DNA from: an uncultured Mailhella sp.
GTDB lineage: Bacteria; Desulfobacterota; Desulfovibrionia; Desulfovibrionales; Desulfovibrionaceae
Direction of reading: 5' to 3'
DNA: 10,633 bases
Assembly: GCA_948482415.1 (NCBI GenBank)
Contig: CAOMFZ010000065.1
Coordinates: 1 to 10,633, forward strand
Shown here: positions 7,232 to 10,633 of the stretch, piece by piece
How positions within the stretch are numbered: position 1 is the stretch's first letter
Layout: every line of letters starts with the position of its first letter
Position numbers and translations under genes: made by a program
The notes under the pieces: model-generated
Told to the model about the DNA's origin: nothing
Database searches by the model: none
The model's input: the letters and a program-made list of their open reading frames with translations, nothing else

Positions 7232-7260
7232 AAAATACTCTATCTTATGAAAAAAAGCAA
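7232..7260 (-). promoter_or_regulatory. Possible weak promoter ahead of the glycosyltransferase gene
   Basis: On the minus strand, TTGCTT (7255-7260) and TATTTT (7232-7237) are 17 bases apart, with the -10 element 27 bases before the glycosyltransferase ATG. Both hexamers are only partial matches in very AT-rich DNA, so this may be chance. If real, it would be the head promoter of the nine-gene run containing the riboflavin genes. Confidence 0.3.
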
Positions 7261-7274
7261 TGATATTTTATCAT
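7260..7274. repeat. AT-rich perfect palindrome (operator-like or weak hairpin)
   Basis: ATGATA and TATCAT are perfect inverted arms around a TTT centre. On the minus strand the palindrome lies just downstream of the M20 stop codon and is followed, after TGC, by six T residues. That layout could make a feeble intrinsic terminator, but the arms contain one G-C pair each. It also abuts the candidate -35 element of the next gene, so an operator is equally possible. Confidence 0.35.
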
Positions 7275-7284
7275 GTACAATTAG

Positions 7285-8514
7285 CTATTCAAAGAGCAGC
7301 TGTACAAATGTTTGAGCGTCCCCAACAGCATAGGATATTTTTGCACCCTCGTTAGGCTGATGATAATTGGGAATTGCGCTTGACCATACAGCCACGTCAA
7401 TGCCTAATTTTCTGATAGCACAGCCAACTGTTGCTCCGCCGACACCGCCGGTTTTGCAGACTGTGCCGTAGATTGCCTGAATAGCTTTTTTCAGTTTTTG
7501 CACAACTTCGGCATTTTCATTGGTAGTCGGGGAACTTTCTTCTGAATTATCAATAGAAACTGTAATCGCAACGCCGTGTTTTATTTCAATTTTCTTTGCC
7601 AGTTCTTGAATTTTGCCAATAACTTCATTAAAAGTATAATCAGGCAGTACACGGCAGTCCAAATAAAAAATTTCTTTGCCTGAAATCGTATTTACATTGG
7701 GCACATTTTCTGTATGGCGAGTGGGAACAATGGTTATTCTGTCCGGCGTAAAAAGTGCGTCACGTTTTGTAAAAGAGTTTTCCACCTCTTTAATCTGCAA
7801 AACCATATCACTCATGGCAACAAAAGCATTTATCCCCTCATCGGGTGTTGAGCCGTGGCATTGTCTGCCCTGTACTTCAACTTTGAGCCATAAAACACCC
7901 TTTTCACCGATTTCAATAAGATCACCCTCTGTGGTGCCAAAATCAGGAATAAGCACCAAATCGTCTTTTTTGATAAGATGAGGATTTGTTTTCAAAACAT
8001 GATCGATACCGTACACATTGCGGGTTTCTTCGTCAGCAACAAGCAAAAGAGCCAAACTCAAATCAGGCGTGCAGGAATTTTTCACAAGTTCATGCAAAAT
8101 CAAAAGCCCTGTCACTATGGCCTGCTGATTATCTTCAACTCCGCGGCCACGGATAATATCAGGATTTTCCTTATCGAGTACTGCTTCAAAAGGCGGCGTA
8201 TGCCATAAACTTTCATTTCCGGCAGGCACAACGTCCATATGCCCGATTATCCAAAGAGTTCTGTCGGATTTTCCCTTATGACGAATAACCAGATTGGGTC
8301 TGATTTTACTGGGAACGCGCTCATCAACAGCATCATAATGTTCAATATCGGTCACACCCCAGGAACGCACAAGTTCTTCTATCCATTTCGCTTTATGATA
8401 TTCACCAATTCCCCCTTCATTCGGTCCAAAAGCAGGAAATTTGGTTAAAGATTGCTGTAAAAAAATAACTTCGTCGCGGGCATTTGACAGTGCGTTTATG
8501 AGAGTATTTTTCAT
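7285..8514 (-). CDS. M20-family zinc metallohydrolase (peptidase/deacylase type)
   Basis: Cytosolic dinuclear zinc hydrolase of the M20/M28 clan, whose members include dipeptidases, DapE and ArgE deacylases. The 409-residue product has every metal motif in order: GHMDVVP (91-97, ligand His92, catalytic Asp94), GRGVEDNQQ (123-131, bridging Asp128), ADEET (160-164, Glu162 general base and Glu163), IPDFGT (189-194, Asp191) and the final NYHQPNE (383-389, His385). The dimerisation lid lies around 205-320, with the substrate-contacting CHGSTPDEG (219-227). The ATG at 8514 has an AAGGA ribosome binding site. It lies 80 bases before the glycosyltransferase and has a good promoter of its own. The motifs do not separate peptidase from deacylase activity, so no specific substrate or symbol is given. 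Confidence 0.88.
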   Translation of the reverse strand: MKNTLINALSNARDEVIFLQQSLTKFPAFGPNEGGIGEYHKAKWIEELVRSWGVTDIEHYDAVDERVPSKIRPNLVIRHKGKSDRTLWIIGHMDVVPAGNESLWHTPPFEAVLDKENPDIIRGRGVEDNQQAIVTGLLILHELVKNSCTPDLSLALLLVADEETRNVYGIDHVLKTNPHLIKKDDLVLIPDFGTTEGDLIEIGEKGVLWLKVEVQGRQCHGSTPDEGINAFVAMSDMVLQIKEVENSFTKRDALFTPDRITIVPTRHTENVPNVNTISGKEIFYLDCRVLPDYTFNEVIGKIQELAKKIEIKHGVAITVSIDNSEESSPTTNENAEVVQKLKKAIQAIYGTVCKTGGVGGATVGCAIRKLGIDVAVWSSAIPNYHQPNEGAKISYAVGDAQTFVQLLFE

Positions 8515-8541
8515 GATAATTCCTTGTATGCAGCTTAGAAC

Positions 8542-8570
8542 AGTATAAAAAAGAATAGAAATTTATGCAA
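8542..8570 (-). promoter_or_regulatory. Sigma-70-type promoter for the M20 hydrolase gene
   Basis: On the minus strand, TTGCAT (8565-8570) and TATACT (8542-8547) are separated by exactly 17 bases. The -10 element matches the consensus at five of six positions and the -35 at three. It lies about 30 bases upstream of the M20 start codon and just downstream of the terminator of the preceding gene, which is where a fresh promoter is needed. It could also drive the glycosyltransferase-to-leuS run by read-through. Confidence 0.55.
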
Positions 8571-8588
8571 AGGATTTGTGCAGAAGGC

Positions 8589-8615
8589 AAAAAAAAAGCC
8601 CTCGAAAAAGGGCTT
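8589..8615 (-). terminator. Rho-independent terminator of the PxxKW protein gene
   Basis: Reading the minus strand, AAGCCC (8610-8615) pairs perfectly with GGGCTT (8596-8601) across an eight-base loop. The stem is followed directly by a run of T residues complementary to the A run at 8589-8595. It begins about 20 bases beyond the stop codon at 8635. The plus-strand reading has no T run, so it acts on the minus strand only. It separates this gene from the M20 hydrolase. Confidence 0.85.
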
Positions 8616-8634
8616 GAAAAAAATGTATGGTCTA

Positions 8635-8910
8635 TTAACGACCTTTTGCAGCACGTTTAGAAGCTTTAAGTGGGTTAACTTTAGCTTTTGCAGCAACTTC
8701 AACTTTGATGTGTGTAGCAAAGTTGCATCTTCCAAGAGTCCACTTCTTAGCAGGAACAGCATAACTGCTGCAAAATTCTTGACCTTCAAAGGTGCGAACA
8801 CGGTCACAGCCATTGCATTGTTCAGTAACTGGTTGTAAAACTACACCGTTTAATTCTACACCATTGTCAGTTTTTACAGCACCTTCTAAGATTTTATTAG
8901 GTGTACTCAT
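8635..8910 (-). CDS. PxxKW-type small cysteine-rich protein, function unknown
   Basis: A 91-residue protein that matches my memory of the PxxKW cysteine-rich family seen in Desulfovibrio and relatives; no function is known to me. Four cysteines are present: Cys32 and Cys35 in EQCNGCDRVR, Cys47 in GQEFCSSYAVP, and Cys62 in LGRCNFATH. The name motif is PAKKW (53-57). The cysteine pattern suggests a bound zinc ion or possibly an iron-sulfur cluster, which is inference. The C-terminal 20 residues are strongly basic (KVNPLKASKRAAKGR) and could touch nucleic acid. There is no signal peptide or membrane segment. The start at 8910 is fixed by a near-perfect GGAGG; a longer reading frame to 9033 has no such site. 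It is transcribed alone, divergent from the DVU0298-like gene, and closed by its own terminator. The strong ribosome binding site suggests abundant expression. Confidence 0.82.
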   Translation of the reverse strand: MSTPNKILEGAVKTDNGVELNGVVLQPVTEQCNGCDRVRTFEGQEFCSSYAVPAKKWTLGRCNFATHIKVEVAAKAKVNPLKASKRAAKGR

Positions 8911-8915
8911 TATGA

Positions 8916-8920
8916 CCTCC
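8916..8920 (-). promoter_or_regulatory. Strong ribosome binding site that fixes the PxxKW gene start
   Basis: Minus-strand GGAGG, followed by five bases and then the ATG at 8910, is close to ideal. It decides between the 91-residue protein and a 132-residue extension starting at 9033, whose extra N-terminus has no recognised family content. Confidence 0.85.
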
Positions 8921-9056
8921 AAGTCCTTATTGCGTAAATCTATACTCTTAAATTTTGTTGCGATTTCCTGAATACAACATAGTCTTTTCACTTGCTTTTG
9001 AAATAAAGTCAAGCATTTTTTTGGAAAAATCAAAATTTTCTTAAAGAAATAAAAAC

Positions 9057-9084
9057 TTGACTTCTAAAAAATCATTACTACCAT
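9057..9084 (+). promoter_or_regulatory. Candidate promoter for the DVU0298-like/speB pair
   Basis: TTGACT (9057-9062) is followed after 16 bases by TACCAT (9079-9084), four matches to the -10 consensus, some 27 bases before the ATG at 9112. Better -10 matches (TATACT at 9088 and again at 9093) lie nearby but at the wrong distance from this -35. The exact start site is therefore uncertain. Confidence 0.4.
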
Positions 9085-9111
9085 GTTTATACTATACTTA
9101 AGGATAGAACT

Positions 9112-9678
9112 ATGTCTACATTTAGAACCAATAAAAATTTAATTCGTGCATGGTTTCAGCACAATACAATTACAGAAGAAAATTATTTACCCCCACAGCT
9201 CATGAATGTGCCGGAAATGGAAGTTATCAATGCCCTTTTTGCTTGCCTTCCGCAGGAAAAAAGTATTTCCGATAAAGCGAGCCTTGCCATTGGCATAAGC
9301 ATTGCCAGACTTTTTGAAAAAGACAAGGAGCAGGCACAAGTTTGTATGCGCCGCTTTATGTGGCATATGAACGAGGAATCGGGCAATATAGGCTGGGGGA
9401 TCCCTATGGCTTTTGCACAGTCCGTTGCCCACAGCGACCAGCTGACAAAAATTTACGGCAATGTGCTCCTTTCCTATATCCACGATAAAGAAGGCGACAG
9501 CAATTACTGCGACCATGCTCCGCTTCGTTTGACCTGCTATGAAGCTGTGGGCATTTTCGTCAAAGCAAAACCTCAGTTCAAAGAAAAAGCCGTTCAAATT
9601 CTGGAAAGCCAGCACGATGACGATGAAGCCTGTTATGCGGCAAGTCAGAAACTTCTCCAAACATTAAAACAATTATAA
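9112..9678 (+). CDS. DVU0298-like helical protein, function unknown
   Basis: A 188-residue cytoplasmic protein that resembles, from memory, the DVU0298 family of sulfate-reducing bacteria. Its sequence is helical and looks like degenerate HEAT-type repeats: NVPEMEVINALFACLP (32-47), SLAIGISIARLFEKDKEQAQ (57-76) and a final pair ending ACYAASQKLLQTLKQL. The best-conserved block appears to be RRFMWHMNEESGNIGWGIP (80-98), rich in aromatic and acidic residues, which may be a binding surface. There is no catalytic motif I can name, no signal peptide and no membrane segment. The ATG at 9112 has an AAGGA ribosome binding site seven bases upstream. The next gene, a ureohydrolase, starts 9 bases after the stop, so the two are likely co-transcribed, but that does not by itself give a function. 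Confidence 0.75.
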   Translation: MSTFRTNKNLIRAWFQHNTITEENYLPPQLMNVPEMEVINALFACLPQEKSISDKASLAIGISIARLFEKDKEQAQVCMRRFMWHMNEESGNIGWGIPMAFAQSVAHSDQLTKIYGNVLLSYIHDKEGDSNYCDHAPLRLTCYEAVGIFVKAKPQFKEKAVQILESQHDDDEACYAASQKLLQTLKQL

Positions 9679-9687
9679 GGAATAATC

Positions 9688-10542
9688 ATGCAAGAATATG
9701 CTAAACGTTTTTTGGGTTCAGAAGTTGAAGCAAGAAAAGCTGAAGATTGCTTTTTTCATGTTATTCCTGTTCCCTATGAAGCAAGTGTCAGCTATGGCGG
9801 CGGCACTGCAAACGGTCCTGATGCCATACTGGAAGCTTCCGACCAACTGGAACTTTTCAACGGACACAGCTGCCCCGGTGAAAAAGGCATTTTCACCCAT
9901 TTTCCTGTTGACTGCAAGCATGAAGCAGAAAAAGTTATGGAAAATATTTATGAGGCGACGAAAACAGTTTTAGCATTGGGTAAATTTCCTGTTTTGCTTG
10001 GCGGCGAACACAGTATTACATATGGCTCCTTGAAAGCACTCAAAGAAAAATACGGCACATTTGGCGTGGTGCAGTTTGATGCCCATGCTGATTTACGCAA
10101 CGAATATTCAGGCACCAAATGGAGCCATGCCAGCGTGATGCGCCGCGCAGTTGATGATTTGGGTCTGCCCCTTGTACAGCTTGGAAACAGAGCATATTGC
10201 CTTGAAGAATATGAAGCCAGAAAAAAATACCATGTTCAAAGCTGGGACGCTGAACATTTATGCCAAAACCCTATTCCGGAAAATCTCATTCCTGAAAATT
10301 TCCCCAATAAAATATTCATCACCTTTGATGTGGACGGCTTGGATCCCTCTATTATTCCTGATACAGGCACGCCTGTTGCCGGCGGACTTGGCTGGTATCA
10401 AGCCTTAAACTTAGCTAAAAAAACAGCAGAACACCGCGAACTGGTTGGCTTTGACGTAGTCGAACTTGCTCCGCGCAAAGACAGCGTCCTTTCTGACTTT
10501 ATCACTGCCCAGCTCACCTATGCCCTTATGGATTTGGTATAA
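9688..10542 (+). CDS. speB: Agmatinase-like ureohydrolase
   Basis: Binuclear manganese enzyme of the arginase/agmatinase family. It most probably hydrolyses agmatine to putrescine and urea in polyamine synthesis. The 284-residue product has the family length and all six metal ligands: His108 in LLGGEHSIT, then Asp131, His133 and Asp135 in FDAHADLR, and Asp214 and Asp216 in FDVDGLDPSIIPDTGTPVAGG. YGGGTANGPDAIL (36-48) and KWSHASVMRR (144-153) are also typical, the latter more agmatinase- than arginase-like. Guanidinobutyrase or another guanidino substrate cannot be excluded. The ATG at 9688 has an AAGGAA site overlapping the stop codon of the preceding gene, so the pair is probably coupled. 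No arginine decarboxylase is visible here to support the pathway. A large hairpin follows the stop codon. Confidence 0.87.
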   Translation: MQEYAKRFLGSEVEARKAEDCFFHVIPVPYEASVSYGGGTANGPDAILEASDQLELFNGHSCPGEKGIFTHFPVDCKHEAEKVMENIYEATKTVLALGKFPVLLGGEHSITYGSLKALKEKYGTFGVVQFDAHADLRNEYSGTKWSHASVMRRAVDDLGLPLVQLGNRAYCLEEYEARKKYHVQSWDAEHLCQNPIPENLIPENFPNKIFITFDVDGLDPSIIPDTGTPVAGGLGWYQALNLAKKTAEHRELVGFDVVELAPRKDSVLSDFITAQLTYALMDLV

Positions 10543-10580
10543 TTAAAAAACTAGAGAGTTTCCAGTAATAATTGCAATTT

Positions 10581-10618
10581 TACAGGGAAAGAACTTTTGA
10601 AAAAGTTCTCTCCCTGTA
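10581..10618. terminator. Long hairpin after speB, terminator-like dispersed repeat
   Basis: The arms 10581-10598 and 10601-10618 pair over 18 positions with one mismatch (A10589 against C10610), reading TACAGGGAAAGAACTTTT on the 5' side. The innermost pairs are A-T, so the real loop is probably larger than two bases. No T run follows on the plus strand; the minus strand also lacks one immediately after the stem. It is nonetheless well placed to end the speB transcript or one converging from the right. The flank CCCTCTCTCAAAACT resembles dispersed gene-end repeats I recall from Desulfovibrio genomes. Confidence 0.6.
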
Positions 10619-10633
10619 CCCTCTCTCAAAACT

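Larger units (their letters stand above)
8911..9111. promoter_or_regulatory. Divergent intergenic region with mirrored TTGACTT elements
   Basis: This 201-base gap separates the two outward-reading genes. AAGTCAAG (9006-9013) and CTTGACTT (9056-9063) are exact inverted copies facing the two genes, each containing a -35-like TTGACT on its own strand. Between them sits the palindrome TTTCTTAAAGAAA (9037-9049), six-base arms around one base, in a very AT-rich stretch. The layout fits back-to-back promoters with a shared operator, but the matching minus-strand -10 element is poor. No coding sequence or RNA gene is recognisable here. Confidence 0.45.

Noticed and set aside
7205..7284. FMN riboswitch at the head of the run containing the riboflavin genes.
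   Set aside because: The 80-base gap is too short and AT-rich and shows none of the conserved RFN helices or G-rich segments.
8911..9033. N-terminal extension of the PxxKW gene to a start at 9033 (132 residues).
   Set aside because: A near-perfect GGAGG precedes the ATG at 8910, the family-like sequence begins there, and the extra part has no recognisable content and covers the probable promoter and leader.
9057..9093. TTGACT paired with TATACT as a standard promoter for the plus-strand pair.
   Set aside because: The spacing is 25 bases, well outside the 16-18 range; TACCAT at 16 bases is the better candidate.
9187..9660. A 157-codon minus-strand open frame opposite the DVU0298-like gene.
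   Set aside because: It mirrors almost the full length of the plus-strand gene, has no ribosome binding site I can see and has low-complexity hydrophobic content, while the plus-strand gene has a good start and downstream coupling.
1..10633. CRISPR array, tRNA, transposon ends or a defence island.
   Set aside because: No regularly spaced direct repeats, cloverleaf-like segments, transposase frames or defence-type domains were seen; the genes are mostly metabolic housekeeping.

Overview
The window looks like chromosomal DNA of an AT-rich member of the Desulfovibrionaceae or a close relative. The main clues are the gene order dCMP deaminase-ribD-ribE-ribBA-ribH-nusB-leuS, which I remember from Desulfovibrio genomes, a small PxxKW-type cysteine-rich protein, and a DVU0298-like protein. 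This placement rests on remembered gene order and family membership, not on a search. I see no insertion sequence, phage gene, CRISPR array, tRNA or rRNA.

Left and centre (1-7204, all minus strand): a tightly packed run of nine genes. In transcription order these are a family 4-like glycosyltransferase, a threonine aldolase, dCMP deaminase, ribD, ribE, ribBA, ribH, nusB and the first 153 codons of leuS, which leaves the window at base 1. Gaps run from 8 to 32 bases, and ribD and ribE overlap by 16. RibBA, RibD, RibH and RibE together cover the route from GTP and ribulose 5-phosphate to riboflavin, except for the phosphatase step. There is no room for an FMN riboswitch inside the run and none is recognisable at its head, so the riboflavin genes appear tied to the expression of nucleotide, glycine, transcription-factor and tRNA-charging genes.

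Centre-right (7285-8514, minus): an M20-family zinc metallohydrolase with a good promoter of its own (TTGCAT-17-TATACT). A weak promoter-like site and a small AT-rich palindrome lie between it and the glycosyltransferase.

Right (8589-10633): a divergent pair. On the minus strand is a 91-residue PxxKW cysteine-rich protein with a strong GGAGG ribosome binding site and an intrinsic terminator. On the plus strand are a DVU0298-like helical protein of unknown function and a complete ureohydrolase (agmatinase-like, speB), probably co-transcribed. The 201-base divergent intergenic region carries an inverted CTTGACTT pair and a small palindrome. A long hairpin follows speB and resembles a dispersed terminator-type repeat.

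Most of the window is housekeeping. The points most worth a second look are a Gln in place of a metal-ligand His in the DHBP synthase half of RibBA, an insertion of roughly 36 residues in the deaminase domain of RibD, threonine aldolase in the slot where I recall glyA in relatives, and the uncharacterised PxxKW/DVU0298/speB divergent locus.
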